64,000 nucleotides of DNA, from positions 2,604,001 to 2,668,000 of the forward strand of contig OZ244823.1 of the NCBI GenBank assembly GCA_965220365.1, written 5' to 3'. The first letter of the stretch is position 1, and each line of letters begins with the position of its first letter. Shown here one piece after another: positions 1 through 9,277 of the stretch. A model generated the notes under the pieces. That model was given only the letters and a program-made list of their open reading frames with translations, was not told the DNA's origin and did not search any database. Position numbers and translations under genes: made by a program. Source of the DNA: Bin80 sp965220365. GTDB taxonomy: Bacteria; Bacteroidota; Rhodothermia; Rhodothermales; Bin80.

Positions 1-690
1 TCTTTAGCTTTGGATGCAGCGAAACGGGGAGCTACGCATGGAACCGTATTTGCGGCGGATTATCAAACATCTGGGCGCGGCCGGCAGGGCCGCACTTGGA
101 ATGCAGATGCAGGACTGAACCTCACTTTCAGCATAATCCTGGATCTTCCAATTTCTGGCAAGCAAATCGGGCTCTTGCCTTTGACTGCCTGTCTGGGGGT
201 AGCTGATGCTATCGAAGATGTGATTGCACTCCATAGACCGCAACTGAAATGGCCGAACGATATTCTACTAAATGGACAAAAAGTCTGTGGGATGCTTTCG
301 CAGACCGTTGGTTCAGCTATGACTCCGATCATACTTGGAATCGGTATTAACGTAAATCAGACCGTGTTTCCCGAGGAATTAGATAAGTTTGCAACCTCTC
401 TGCTACTCTCTACCGGGCAGCCGATTGACCGGGCAGTTTTGATGGCATCGGTCTTATTGAACTTGGAGAAAAACCTAGAATTAATGATAACAGCCCCCTC
501 TGCCATCCGAAAGAATTACACAGATGACCTAGTCTGGATCGGCCAAAGTTGCCGGGTTTTCGGGATGGATGAAGAGATCATCGGCACGCCCATCGGCATT
601 GAGGATTCTGGAGCATTAATTTTAGAAACCAGTACTGGAACCCGTACAATCTATGCAGGAAATATCTCGCTCCGTATGGTTGACGATTGA
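1..690 (+). CDS. birA: Biotin--[acetyl-CoA-carboxylase] ligase (5' partial)
   Basis: The gene runs in from the left edge, so the start and extreme N-terminus are missing and about 229 codons are visible. BirA activates biotin with ATP and attaches it to the biotin carboxyl carrier protein of acetyl-CoA carboxylase in the cytoplasm. The biotin-binding loop GRGRQGRTW lies at visible residues 25-33, and the catalytic-lysine motif KWPND near residue 83 is followed by the expected G-K-hydrophobic-G pattern (NGQKVCGML). A small C-terminal domain follows. No N-terminal DNA-binding domain can be judged because of the truncation. The stop codon overlaps the start region of coaX by about 38 bases, which suggests a translationally coupled pair of cofactor genes. 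Confidence 0.93.
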   Translation, partial: SLALDAAKRGATHGTVFAADYQTSGRGRQGRTWNADAGLNLTFSIILDLPISGKQIGLLPLTACLGVADAIEDVIALHRPQLKWPNDILLNGQKVCGMLSQTVGSAMTPIILGIGINVNQTVFPEELDKFATSLLLSTGQPIDRAVLMASVLLNLEKNLELMITAPSAIRKNYTDDLVWIGQSCRVFGMDEEIIGTPIGIEDSGALILETSTGTRTIYAGNISLRMVDD

Positions 691-1414
691 TATTGGCAAT
701 AGCGCCATTAAAACTGGCCTGTTTGCTGAAGATCAGACCCTGGCAACAGCAACTGAATCTTCCATAGAGGAAGCTCTGGCACGCATTGCTACATGGAATA
801 CGCAAACCCCACCCTGCCGAATTGGGTTATGTAGTGTCGTTCCTCAACAGTCCGAGGTTCTTGTCTCCAGAATCACCGAACTCACAGATGCGCCAATATT
901 TGAGGTTAATAGTCGTGCCGTTTTCCCAATCCGACTCAACTATACCCCTGCTGAAAATTTAGGCCCTGACAGATTAGCTGCAGCATGTGCGGCCTGGTAT
1001 CCGGGAGGTACTTCTCAGATCATTATTGATGCCGGAACTGCAATTACGGTTGATGTCGTACGGGCAGATGGATCTTTCTTGGGTGGAGTGATCATGCCCA
1101 GCCCCACACTCTCTAATCGCGCTTTAGCCGATTACACCGCGAAATTGCCCAATGTACCCCTGACTCCTCCAGAAGGAGCGTTTGGGACATCTACCGTTGA
1201 AGCATTGCAGCATGGACTCATCTATGGGATGATTGATGGGGTCTTGGGCACAATTGCCCGTATTGAACAATTTCTTGACTCTTCATCGGTCATTAGCCTG
1301 ACAGGTGGCTGGTACCAAGTATTAGCCGAGCACATCCCAAGGGCAAAAATCAATCAGAATCTCGTTCTTCACGGCATCAGATTGCTGATGCAGCTCAATC
1401 CGCCGCCGGGGTAA
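653..1414 (+). CDS. coaX: Type III pantothenate kinase
   Basis: CoaX phosphorylates pantothenate, the first step of coenzyme A synthesis, using ATP in the cytoplasm. The 253-residue length is normal for the family. Visible family motifs are the phosphate-binding DIGN at residues 13-16, GPDR at about 104-107, DAGTA at 126-130 and the GGVI-x-P stretch near 144-149. ATG at 653 overlaps the end of birA. A TTG at 680 would give the more typical short N-terminus (M-T-I-D-I-G-N), so the true start is uncertain by nine codons. Neighbouring birA and coaX are both cofactor genes and probably co-transcribed. Confidence 0.93.
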   Translation: MQEISRSVWLTIDIGNSAIKTGLFAEDQTLATATESSIEEALARIATWNTQTPPCRIGLCSVVPQQSEVLVSRITELTDAPIFEVNSRAVFPIRLNYTPAENLGPDRLAAACAAWYPGGTSQIIIDAGTAITVDVVRADGSFLGGVIMPSPTLSNRALADYTAKLPNVPLTPPEGAFGTSTVEALQHGLIYGMIDGVLGTIARIEQFLDSSSVISLTGGWYQVLAEHIPRAKINQNLVLHGIRLLMQLNPPPG

Positions 1415-1667
1415 CACGGATTACTTTGCCCAACGTAGCCAGAAAAGAATGCTCACAGGCAAATACCGCATAGGGGGCCCCCGCCGCTGCCCAGACCTGT
1501 TCATAGTTCAGCAGATCCTTATCCACAAAAACAGGAATGGGCTTGGGATGGCCAACCGGTGCGACACCACCTATGGCATAGCCCGTGTGTTGTTGTACAA
1601 AATCTGCACGGGCACGCTGGATGGGGTTGCCGATAAGGCTCTCAAGAACATGCCCGTTGAGTGGTGC
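1395..1667 (-). pseudogene. YbaK/EbsC-type aminoacyl-tRNA deacylase remnant
   Basis: Translated on the minus strand, this stretch gives the C-terminal half of a YbaK/ProX-like deacylase. The signature is a GYAIGGVAPVGHP block, followed by a PVFVDKDLL segment, a WAAAGAPYAVF segment and a C-terminal valine-rich strand ending at the stop at 1395-1397. In intact relatives this half carries the editing-domain GxxPxGH loop. An in-frame stop (TAA, 1668-1670) lies immediately upstream, and I could not find the N-terminal half in any frame up to 1980. I therefore read it as a truncated relic that converges on coaX and overlaps its 3' end by 20 bases. Confidence 0.75.
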
Positions 1668-1979
1668 TTAGGTGTGGACCGGTCGGGCATTGCACGCCGA
1701 TCAGTGACTCAAACGAGCGCGGCGGGGATGGCTTGCGGCAAAGATCGGTCAGCATACGACCCGCGGTACGTAGTAGCCGGAAATGACCTCGGTCGTTGGC
1801 AGGTTTGCCGGATTGAAGTCAAAGTGTTATATTCCTGATGGGACTTGCAATTGATGGCGTGCCGCTTGCGCTGAGCAGCCGGAAGCCTTGACCTGTTAGG
1901 GTCTCTTGACGGATTTTTCGGGCAAATCAGCACTGAACAGGGGTGCTGCGTTTGGCTGTCTATTTGAACTGAACCATTC
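1668..1979. other. Intergenic stretch with no gene recognised
   Basis: Short open frames exist on both strands but none resembles a known family. It probably contains the decayed N-terminal part of the ybaK-like gene and the promoter region of the downstream receptor. I see no clear promoter or Shine-Dalgarno sequence. Confidence 0.5.
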
Positions 1980-4907
1980 TTGGAATTGAGCTTGCTTCGC
2001 TTGTATTTGTGCTTTGCCGTCCTGATGATCTTGTTCCTCACGGCAGGATTTGCGTATGGACAGTCTGCCAGTATCAAGGGGATCGTGCGGGATGCGCAGG
2101 ACGGGGAAACGCTGCCAGGAGCGAACGTGATTTTGGTTGGTTCTGGATTGGGAACAGCAACGGACGATGAAGGCCGTTATATCATCCCGAACATAAAGCC
2201 CGGCACCTATATCATCAGGGCAGGCTACCTCGGGTATGTACCGGAGATCGATACCTTGATTGTTTCCGGCGGGGATATTGTCGAGAAAGACTTTGCCCTC
2301 CACTACACCACACTGGAGGGCGAGGAAATACTGGTCACTGCACAGGCCAGGGGGCAAATGGAGGCGATCAATAGGCAATTGGCGGCTAAGTCGCATGTCA
2401 ACATCGTGTCTTCTGACAGAATCGTGGAATTGCCCGACGCCAATGCTGCGGAATCCGTGGCGCGTATTCCGGGAATTACGGTGCAGCGAGAAGGAGGTGA
2501 AGGCAACAAGGTCGTTGTTCGGGGACTCTCACCCAAGTATAACGCTGTTTCGGTGAACGGCGTACGACTTGCTGCCACCGATTCTTCGGATCGCAGTACA
2601 GACCTTAGCATGGTTTCCCAGTACATGCTCAGGGGAATTGAAGTTACCAAGGCTGGTACGCCAGATCAGGATGCAGACGTATTGGGCGGGACCATCAACT
2701 TCAGACTGAAGCGAGCCGAGCCGGGATTTCATGCCAGCGCTCTTGCCCAGGGCATGTACAACGGACTGCGGCAATCGTATGACGATTACAAGCTGGTGCT
2801 TGATGTCAGCGACCGGTTTTTTGGGAATCGTCTTGGTGTTTTGGGCCTGCTGGACCTGGAAGACAGAAACCGCAGTTCACATGAGTTGAACGCATCGTAC
2901 GACAATCCGAACGCGCAACCAGACTCGGTTAACGCGCTGCGTACTACCGGAGTCGGATTATTTGACGTTACTCGCCAAAATACCCGCCTGAATAGCCTTC
3001 TGGTTGCCGATTTCAATTTACCCGAAGGCAATGTCAGCTACAGCTTCCTACGTAGCACGATCAATTCGGACTTGGTCACATTTTCAGAAGCCTATTTCCT
3101 GACTACGAGCGCGCGCTCGTACAACTCCGGCTGGGGGAAGAGGAAAATCGGAGTCAGTACGCATATCCTCGAATACAGCCAGACGCTCTTTTCGAAATTT
3201 CACATCGATGCATCGGCGTCCCTGTCCGAGTCGACGCAGGATTCCGATACATTCGTGGCAAGATTTCGTGATGAACGAGCATTTACTCAACTTGCTCTGG
3301 GCGTGAACGCAAGTCGTGTCCAGGACTTTCTTACGGATGACATTGCGCCGGTCTATGCCGACGGATACTCCATTGACCGGGGAGCCAATGATGAGACGGA
3401 AATAGCATTCGATCTTGATATCGGATATGATTTCCGGGTGTTCAAGTATTTGTCCGGTGCAGTCAAAGCAGGGGGCAAGTACCGCAAAAAAGCAAGGGAC
3501 TATGACAAGGGAGTAGAGTACGGACGGCTGAATTACTTGCATCAGCCTGCCATGGATTCACTTCTGGTCGCGATTCCCCGTCTGGGTGCATACGGATATC
3601 CGGGGGTGAGGCGCTTGCCATACACGGCATTCCTTGGCGAGGACTACGAGGCAAGCGAGTTCCTGAATGGTGATTTCGCTCTTGGCCCGTTCGCGGATCT
3701 GGAACTCCTAGAGGATGTCTCGAATTTCCTGAGCGAGCACTTCAGTTTTGCTACTTACTGGGAGCACATTGCACATACGTTTCACCAGACTAATTCAAAC
3801 CTGTTTGACTACTCAGGCGAGGAGACCCACATAGCTTCGTATTTGATGGCGGATGTTGACATTGGCTCAAAGTTAAACCTGGTTGCCGGCGTGCGGTGGG
3901 AGAGAAACTCGACCGCCTATGACGGGTGGCAGGGCTGGCTGAACGTCATTCCGAGCTTTACGTTTGCGGGTTTCGAGCAGGTAGTGCACAAGCGACAAAA
4001 TGCATTCCTTCTTCCCGCACTGTTCCTGCGATACAGGCCTCTGTCATGGCTGGAATTGCGATTTGCCCGGACCCGAACCCTGGCTCGGCCGAACTATGCC
4101 GATCTCCTTCCGCTTTACAGCATCAACGGCGCAAACAGGAGTATTGATTACAGGAACCCCTACCTAGAGCCCGCGCTCTCCAAGAACATTGACGTGAATG
4201 TCTCCGTCATTCAGAATCACATCGGCTTTTTCGGTGCAGGATATTTTCAGAAGAGTATCACGGATTTGATTTTTCCCAGCGGGCGGCGTTACATCGTGGA
4301 CGCAGAACCATATGGGTTGCCCGAAGAGGCCGAAAAAGGATTCATTCAGAACTATACGGCAAACAATCCGAACGAGGTACTGCTGCGAGGCCTTGAGTTC
4401 GACTATCAGACGCGCTTTTGGTACTTGCCAGGGTTCTTGAGCGGACTGGTATTCAATGCCAACTACACGGTCACTACTTCAGAAGTCCAATACCCTCGAA
4501 CGGTCATAGAATTTGTAATAGACTTCGGACCTCCGCTTCGCGTGACGAGCGTAAACAGGGACACACTCTACGTGGACCGTTTGATTGATCAGCCTGACCA
4601 GATAATGAATTTTGCCGTCGGTTACGACTACAGAGGCTTCTCAGCCAGGGTTTCCATGCTCTACCGGTCTGACATATTCAGGAAGTCAAATTTCTGGCCC
4701 GAACTCAGGGAATCTAGTGACGGATTCAGGCGATGGGATCTCTCGCTGAAGCAGTCGCTACCTGTGCGCGGATTGGACATCTACGTCAATGTCAGTAACA
4801 TGACGGCATCCGAAGATAGAAACAGGTTTCTCGACCGGACGCGGGCCGTCGGTTTGAGGCAGAATTACGGCAGGACGATTGATCTGGGACTGCGATACGT
4901 GTACTAG
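1980..4907 (+). CDS. TonB-dependent outer-membrane receptor with CarboxypepD_reg-like domain
   Basis: This is a 975-residue outer-membrane active transporter energised by TonB-ExbBD; the substrate cannot be told from sequence. The N-terminus has a hydrophobic signal peptide (about residues 5-27, ending near AYGQ). A carboxypeptidase-regulatory-like beta-sandwich follows at about 30-115 (GIVRDAQDGETLPGANV), then a plug at about 130-240 with the GNKVVVRGLSPKYN and DVLGGTINF motifs. A 22-strand-type barrel runs to the end, finishing in an aromatic residue (LGLRYVY). The start is a TTG; the first in-frame ATG (2025) would leave the signal peptide too short, so TTG or another nearby TTG is preferred. 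No Shine-Dalgarno is visible. The likely partner gene at 9811 is now separated from it by two insertion sequences. Confidence 0.88.
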   Translation: MELSLLRLYLCFAVLMILFLTAGFAYGQSASIKGIVRDAQDGETLPGANVILVGSGLGTATDDEGRYIIPNIKPGTYIIRAGYLGYVPEIDTLIVSGGDIVEKDFALHYTTLEGEEILVTAQARGQMEAINRQLAAKSHVNIVSSDRIVELPDANAAESVARIPGITVQREGGEGNKVVVRGLSPKYNAVSVNGVRLAATDSSDRSTDLSMVSQYMLRGIEVTKAGTPDQDADVLGGTINFRLKRAEPGFHASALAQGMYNGLRQSYDDYKLVLDVSDRFFGNRLGVLGLLDLEDRNRSSHELNASYDNPNAQPDSVNALRTTGVGLFDVTRQNTRLNSLLVADFNLPEGNVSYSFLRSTINSDLVTFSEAYFLTTSARSYNSGWGKRKIGVSTHILEYSQTLFSKFHIDASASLSESTQDSDTFVARFRDERAFTQLALGVNASRVQDFLTDDIAPVYADGYSIDRGANDETEIAFDLDIGYDFRVFKYLSGAVKAGGKYRKKARDYDKGVEYGRLNYLHQPAMDSLLVAIPRLGAYGYPGVRRLPYTAFLGEDYEASEFLNGDFALGPFADLELLEDVSNFLSEHFSFATYWEHIAHTFHQTNSNLFDYSGEETHIASYLMADVDIGSKLNLVAGVRWERNSTAYDGWQGWLNVIPSFTFAGFEQVVHKRQNAFLLPALFLRYRPLSWLELRFARTRTLARPNYADLLPLYSINGANRSIDYRNPYLEPALSKNIDVNVSVIQNHIGFFGAGYFQKSITDLIFPSGRRYIVDAEPYGLPEEAEKGFIQNYTANNPNEVLLRGLEFDYQTRFWYLPGFLSGLVFNANYTVTTSEVQYPRTVIEFVIDFGPPLRVTSVNRDTLYVDRLIDQPDQIMNFAVGYDYRGFSARVSMLYRSDIFRKSNFWPELRESSDGFRRWDLSLKQSLPVRGLDIYVNVSNMTASEDRNRFLDRTRAVGLRQNYGRTIDLGLRYVY

Positions 4908-4930
4908 AAGGCTACGGTCACTTGTGCAAG

Positions 4931-5180
4931 ACGCTGGGAGCCAGGTGCCCGGCAGGCAAAGAGCTTCCGTTACTCGGCAGTGATGCCCCGGTTCGTTGCT
5001 TGGATGGCTTGTCGGAAAGAGTTGCGACAGAGAGGGTTGTTGTGCACCTGTGACCTCGGATGCGGGCAAGTCTTTATGGCGGCCCGGCGAGTCTTGATCC
5101 ATGAACCCAGTCTTGCCAATTTCCAACGAGAGCGGATGTCGTCGGGATCAGAATCCTAGCTAAAGATTCAGAGCACTTGA
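4931..5180. repeat. Left copy of 257-base direct repeat flanking an IS1634-like element (interrupted)
   Basis: These 250 bases are identical to 9278-9527. The repeat continues with seven more bases (AGTATAT) at 7336-7342, after the insertion sequence at 5181-7329. The reconstructed 257-base left copy directly abuts the left end of the IS at 7343, and the intact right copy (9278-9534) directly abuts its right end. This is the geometry of a very long target-site duplication, a behaviour described for IS1634 of Mycoplasma mycoides. Confidence 0.9.
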
Positions 5181-5231
5181 CTGAACTTCCCCCCTAATTT
5201 CCCTTCCCATCGGCTGGATTAAGGTTTAAGG

Positions 5232-5257
5232 TTGCCCATTGAGTACTCAATGGGCAA
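5232..5257. repeat. Perfect 26-base palindrome inside the IS leader
   Basis: The left arm reads TTGCCCATTGAGT and the right arm is its exact reverse complement, with no loop. It lies between the left inverted repeat and the transposase gene. It could form a hairpin that blocks transcription entering the IS from outside, or bind a dimeric regulator; both are inference. Confidence 0.7.
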
Positions 5258-5467
5258 TAATTTGTACCGTGGCCCTTGATATTCGGGGCATTTCACGGTT
5301 TTTCCCTTGATTTCTTCTCCCAAAACAGGCGTTTCGGGGTATTCGGCATTGATGTTTATGTACCCATGTATTCTGAACCGTTTTTTCGAGGAATTGAACC
5401 GAGTTTTTATGTATTATTCCCAATTTATGTGTATATTAATCCAGAAACTTATTTTACATATGTACCC

Positions 5468-7198
5468 ATGTATGTCGCCAAAATCCCCAACCGAAATTCC
5501 AATCCCACCTGGCTCATTCGAGAATCCAAACGCGTCCATGGCAAAATCGTCAAAACCACACTCGCCAATATCTCCAAACTCCCCGTGGACGTCATTGAGG
5601 GGCTTCGGGTGCTCTTGAAGGGAGGAACCGCCGTAAACTCCATCCAAGATGCCTTCACCATTCAAAGCAATACCCCGCACGGACACGTTGCCGCGGTCCT
5701 GGGAGTCATGCATCAACTGGATCTGCCTGCATGGATTGCCCCGAAGAATTCCCGCTTCCGTCGACTGGTGCTCGGCATGATCGCCGCACGCGTGATCAAG
5801 CCGGCCAGCAAACTGGCCACCAGTGCCATGTTGGATGTGCGCACGGCGGCCTCCACGCTCAATGAAGAGCTTGGACTCAAATGTGTGGACGAGGAGGATC
5901 TGTATGCGGCCATGGATCAATTGGTCCAACACAAGACCGCGATGGAGTGCCGTCTCGCCAAACGGCATCTCAAGGAAGGTGGCATGGTGCTCTATGATGT
6001 CACCAGCAGCTACGTGGAAGGCCAGCAGAATGAATTTGCCGCCTATGGCTACAACCGGGACAAAAAGCGGGGCAAGCAGCAGATCGTCATTGGTCTGATG
6101 ACCGATTCAGAGGGCTGCCCGGTGTCGGTGGACGTTTTCCGCGGCAATACCGCAGATGTAAGTACGCTCAGTGCACAGGTGAAGAAGCTTCAGCAGACCT
6201 TTGGGCTTCAACAAGTGGTGTTGGTGGGGGATCGGGGAATCCTGCAGCAAAAGCAGATTCAGGAAGAGTTGATCCCCGTGGGACTCGACTGGATCACCGC
6301 CATGAAAAAGAATGAGATTCGTGCGGTGGTGGAACAGAAACAGGTGCAGATGAGCCTGTTTGATGAACAGGATGTAATGGAACTACACAGTGATCTGTAT
6401 CCAGAGGATCGGATCGTGTTATGCAGAAACCCCTTGCAGGCCGAGAAGAGCAAGCGACAGCGGGAAGAACTCCTGATCAAGACCGAGCAAGCCCTGGATG
6501 AAATTGTTGCAGCCACCAAGCGTGAGCAGTGCCGGTTAACGTGCAAAGGCAAAATTGGCGTACGCGTCGGGCGGGTAATTGGAAAATACAAGGTCAGGAA
6601 GTTCTTCACGCTGGAGATTGAGCAGGAACACTTTGCCTATGAGCGCAATGCGGCGGCCATTGCGAAGGCAGAACGGCTTGACGGCTTGTATGCGATCCGC
6701 TCCAGTTTGAAACAGAAGCCGGAGGCGACCGAATTGGTGGCGAATTATAAGCGTCTGTCCACGGTGGAGCAGGCCTTTCGCACGATGAAAACAATCTCGT
6801 TGCGCGTACGTCCAATTCACCATCGCAAGAAAAACCGGGTGATCGCGCATGTGTTTTTATGCATGCTGGCCTACTATGTGGAGTATCATCTGCGCCGGAA
6901 GTTGGCCCCCATGTTGTTTACTGAGGATGATCCAGCGGGGAAAGCTGCACAGCGCAAGAATGCCGTGGAACCGGCCAAACCCTCTCCCCGGACGAAAAAG
7001 AAAGCCCGCACCAAACGAAATCATGAAGGAGAAAAGGTCATGAGCTTTGCCGAGGTGATGGACGAACTCGCGGGGCTTTGCCGTCTGGTTGTTGTACCAA
7101 AAATCCCCGCAGATAAATCCCCGGAAGTGATCATGGTGGAGAAAATTAGTCCTACCCAACAGCGGGCACTCAAACTTCTAGGCATCAAGCCGGTGTAG
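5468..7198 (+). CDS. IS4-superfamily (IS1634-like) transposase
   Basis: This is a DDE transposase of about 576 residues. The frame is open back to 5276, but ATG at 5468 gives the canonical family N-terminus (MYVAKIPNRNS, then a G-K-I-V-K-T-T-L-A-N segment), so I place the start there. The first catalytic aspartate is in VLYDVTSSYVEG, the second in VVLVGDRGIL. The glutamate is in STVEQAFRTMK, followed by the RVRPIHHRKKNRVIAH stretch typical of the IS4 superfamily. The C-terminus is lysine- and arginine-rich (KKKARTKRNH). The gene appears intact, so the element may be active. Confidence 0.93.
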   Translation: MYVAKIPNRNSNPTWLIRESKRVHGKIVKTTLANISKLPVDVIEGLRVLLKGGTAVNSIQDAFTIQSNTPHGHVAAVLGVMHQLDLPAWIAPKNSRFRRLVLGMIAARVIKPASKLATSAMLDVRTAASTLNEELGLKCVDEEDLYAAMDQLVQHKTAMECRLAKRHLKEGGMVLYDVTSSYVEGQQNEFAAYGYNRDKKRGKQQIVIGLMTDSEGCPVSVDVFRGNTADVSTLSAQVKKLQQTFGLQQVVLVGDRGILQQKQIQEELIPVGLDWITAMKKNEIRAVVEQKQVQMSLFDEQDVMELHSDLYPEDRIVLCRNPLQAEKSKRQREELLIKTEQALDEIVAATKREQCRLTCKGKIGVRVGRVIGKYKVRKFFTLEIEQEHFAYERNAAAIAKAERLDGLYAIRSSLKQKPEATELVANYKRLSTVEQAFRTMKTISLRVRPIHHRKKNRVIAHVFLCMLAYYVEYHLRRKLAPMLFTEDDPAGKAAQRKNAVEPAKPSPRTKKKARTKRNHEGEKVMSFAEVMDELAGLCRLVVVPKIPADKSPEVIMVEKISPTQQRALKLLGIKPV

Positions 7199-7342
7199 CC
7201 CTTTGGTTCACAGAATTGAGGCAAAGCCCCCAGATACCCCCCGCTGAGGAGGGTCAATTTATCCCCAAAATATCCTAAATTGGTGGGGAATATCGTATAT
7301 TGGAGAAACCAGAAAGGGGGGAAGTTCAGACTTGAAGTATAT

Positions 7343-9277
7343 CCTGACTTCGACGGTTACCTCGCGCACAGGGGTACTGGAGTGGGATTTTTGGAAAAGT
7401 GAACACTACATGTACCCCTTCTGAGGGGTTGAACCTTCGCGCAACACCGACGACCTGGTGTTGTGTTTAGGAGGTCGTTCCTTTCTTGAACAGCACCGTT
7501 TGGCGCTGCAGGGTCTGGTTGACGACCTGATAGAGTCGAATCCCCTCTCGGGTGGCCTTTGAGGGGAGAAGATATTCTGCGTTATTGCCCCGATCACAGA
7601 TGACCGATGCCTCGACATTGCCCAGTTCGGCTAAAATCTGTCCTTCACTCAATCGCTGCTTTGTCCCAAACCTCGCATTATATCGGTGACGCAGAATCCG
7701 AAGCAGTGCAAAGGCAACAAAGCAGATGGCGATGTGGGCACGAACCCGCCGCTCGACCCAGTGAAAGATGGGGCGAATAGCCATGGTGTGTTTCAGGACC
7801 CGAAAGCCTTCTTCAATTCGCCAGAGTTCGCCATAATGCTGGTAGACCTGTGCGGGGGGCAGATCTTCCATGCTCGTCCAGACTCCGTGAAGCCCATCAA
7901 ATTTCTTGTCGTGTTCAATTGCCGCCTCATCCAACCGGACGCTGTCCTGATCTACTTTCAAAAAACGACCGCTGCGCCCGTGTCCCTTGACGCCCTGGGC
8001 AAGCCGTTTTTTGACCTTCTCGATCGCCTTCTGTCGCGCGTGCGCATCCTTGGTCGCTTTCTTTGGGCAGTATCGTAAGATCAGACGGCGACCTGCCAAG
8101 GTGTGTTCGGTCACCTTCCGACCCGAGGAAAGCGTGGTCCAGGATTGCGATTGGGTCACCGCCTTGGTGTCTACCTGGTTCATCGATCGCAGACGGGCCG
8201 CCACGATATAGTCACACCCCATGCTTTGCAACAACGCCAGATTCTCTTTGCTCAACAGGCCCGAATCGGCCACCACAATGACCTGGTCCAGGTCAAAGCG
8301 CGTTTTGAGCTTGTTCAAGGCCGGTTCCAGGGTTTTTACATCGGTCGTATTTCCAGGAAAGAGTTCATAGGTGACCGGAAGTCCCTCCTGGGTCTGCACC
8401 AGGGCCAAGACAACCTGCACCCGATGGGGCTTTCCATCCTTGCTGAATCCCTTTTTACGGAGCTCATCGTCATTTTCACTGGCAAAGCTCAGCGTGGTCA
8501 CATCAAAAAACAAAACCTTGAATGTGCCCCCGACCATGCCCATGGTTTCGTCGGAAACCATCTGTTTCAATTGTTCAATCCGCGCATCGGTCACCGCGTC
8601 CATCATCCGGTAAAACTTTTCCACGGGTACGTTCACGCCGACCTCCTTGGACATCTGTCGGGAATGGGCCAGCTTACTATCCCCCGGCGCCGCCAGACGC
8701 AGCAGCACCGCCTGTTTGAACAAACGGCGCGACATCGCCTGACGCGAATCAAATACACGCGCAAACCCCATCTGATCATACAGCGTGCCAATGGCTTCAT
8801 GAAACCCCAGACACAGTCGGCGAAGTTCTTCCAGCTTGCGGGCATCTTCAATCACCAGAGGACCCGTATCCTGGGGTTGAGTCCGCGCAGCAACGACTTC
8901 CTCCGCGTAGGATTCTGGCGGAAACAAAGAAGGTTTTCGCGCTTCCTGAAGTTTGGCCAGTTCCAGCTTGGCCAGCTTGACCAGAGAATCCACGGCCTCC
9001 GGCCGGACACTTCCCATATGCTGGATGATACGAATGCGCGATTGCCCCTTCCTGTTGCGATAGTTCTGCACAATCTGGACCGCGATGTTTTTGGTTGTTT
9101 TTCGTTTGAGTTTTCGGACCCACATAAATGTAACGTTTGTGAGCTCACAAGATACGGAAGAATTACGACAAAAGCAGAAAACTGAACACTACAAACGGGC
9201 CTAAGAAAAAAATCGCCCACAGCACACGGAAATTGGGTTTCTTGCGAACAAATACGGCCCAAACCGTCGAAGTCAGG
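7343..9277 (-). mobile_element. IS1634-like insertion sequence, complete, 1,935 bp, with 257-base direct repeats
   Basis: The terminal inverted repeats are CCTGACTTCGACGGTT at 7343-7358 and its complement at 9262-9277. Both ends directly abut copies of the same 257-base sequence: the left copy is 4931-5180 plus 7336-7342, the right copy is 9278-9534. No short target duplication is seen. Long, variable direct repeats are the published hallmark of IS1634, and the transposase belongs to that group. The 100% identity of the repeats suggests recent insertion. Confidence 0.92.
7467..9125 (-). CDS. IS1634-family transposase
   Basis: This 552-residue DDE transposase reads on the minus strand. It begins MWVRKLKRKTTKN, the usual IS1634-like start with a basic N-terminus and a QIVQNYRN segment. 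Catalytic-region motifs are LFFDVTTLSF (first Asp), VIVVADSGLLS (second Asp) and YGELWRIEEGFRVLK (Glu, within the Y-R-E-K signature of the superfamily). The gene fills most of its IS and looks intact. A possible hairpin (CAACACC/GGTGTTG, 7442-7463) lies just beyond its stop. Confidence 0.93.
   Translation of the reverse strand: MWVRKLKRKTTKNIAVQIVQNYRNRKGQSRIRIIQHMGSVRPEAVDSLVKLAKLELAKLQEARKPSLFPPESYAEEVVAARTQPQDTGPLVIEDARKLEELRRLCLGFHEAIGTLYDQMGFARVFDSRQAMSRRLFKQAVLLRLAAPGDSKLAHSRQMSKEVGVNVPVEKFYRMMDAVTDARIEQLKQMVSDETMGMVGGTFKVLFFDVTTLSFASENDDELRKKGFSKDGKPHRVQVVLALVQTQEGLPVTYELFPGNTTDVKTLEPALNKLKTRFDLDQVIVVADSGLLSKENLALLQSMGCDYIVAARLRSMNQVDTKAVTQSQSWTTLSSGRKVTEHTLAGRRLILRYCPKKATKDAHARQKAIEKVKKRLAQGVKGHGRSGRFLKVDQDSVRLDEAAIEHDKKFDGLHGVWTSMEDLPPAQVYQHYGELWRIEEGFRVLKHTMAIRPIFHWVERRVRAHIAICFVAFALLRILRHRYNARFGTKQRLSEGQILAELGNVEASVICDRGNNAEYLLPSKATREGIRLYQVVNQTLQRQTVLFKKGTTS

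Larger units (their letters stand above)
5181..7329 (+). mobile_element. IS4-superfamily (IS1634-like) insertion sequence, complete, 2,149 bp
   Basis: The terminal inverted repeats are CTGAACTTCCCCCCT at 5181-5195 and its exact complement ending at 7329. A six-base target duplication ACTTGA flanks the element at 5175-5180 and 7330-7335. The element sits inside the left copy of the 257-base direct repeat, six bases of which it duplicated. It therefore arrived after the neighbouring IS at 7343-9277. It carries one transposase gene and a perfect 26-base palindrome between the left end and that gene. Confidence 0.93.

Noticed and set aside
1449..1838. Plus-strand 129-codon frame after coaX
   Set aside because: Its first half is antisense to the clear ybaK-like remnant, and the rest has no similarity.
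4758..5126. Minus-strand 122-codon frame, repeated at 9273-9473, as a possible duplicated gene
   Set aside because: It falls in the duplicated intergenic 257 bases plus the 3' end of the receptor gene. The repetition is explained by the long target duplication and no protein family is evident.
8103..9185. Plus-strand 360-codon frame opposite the IS1634-like transposase
   Set aside because: Antisense shadow of an intact transposase with conserved catalytic motifs on the minus strand.
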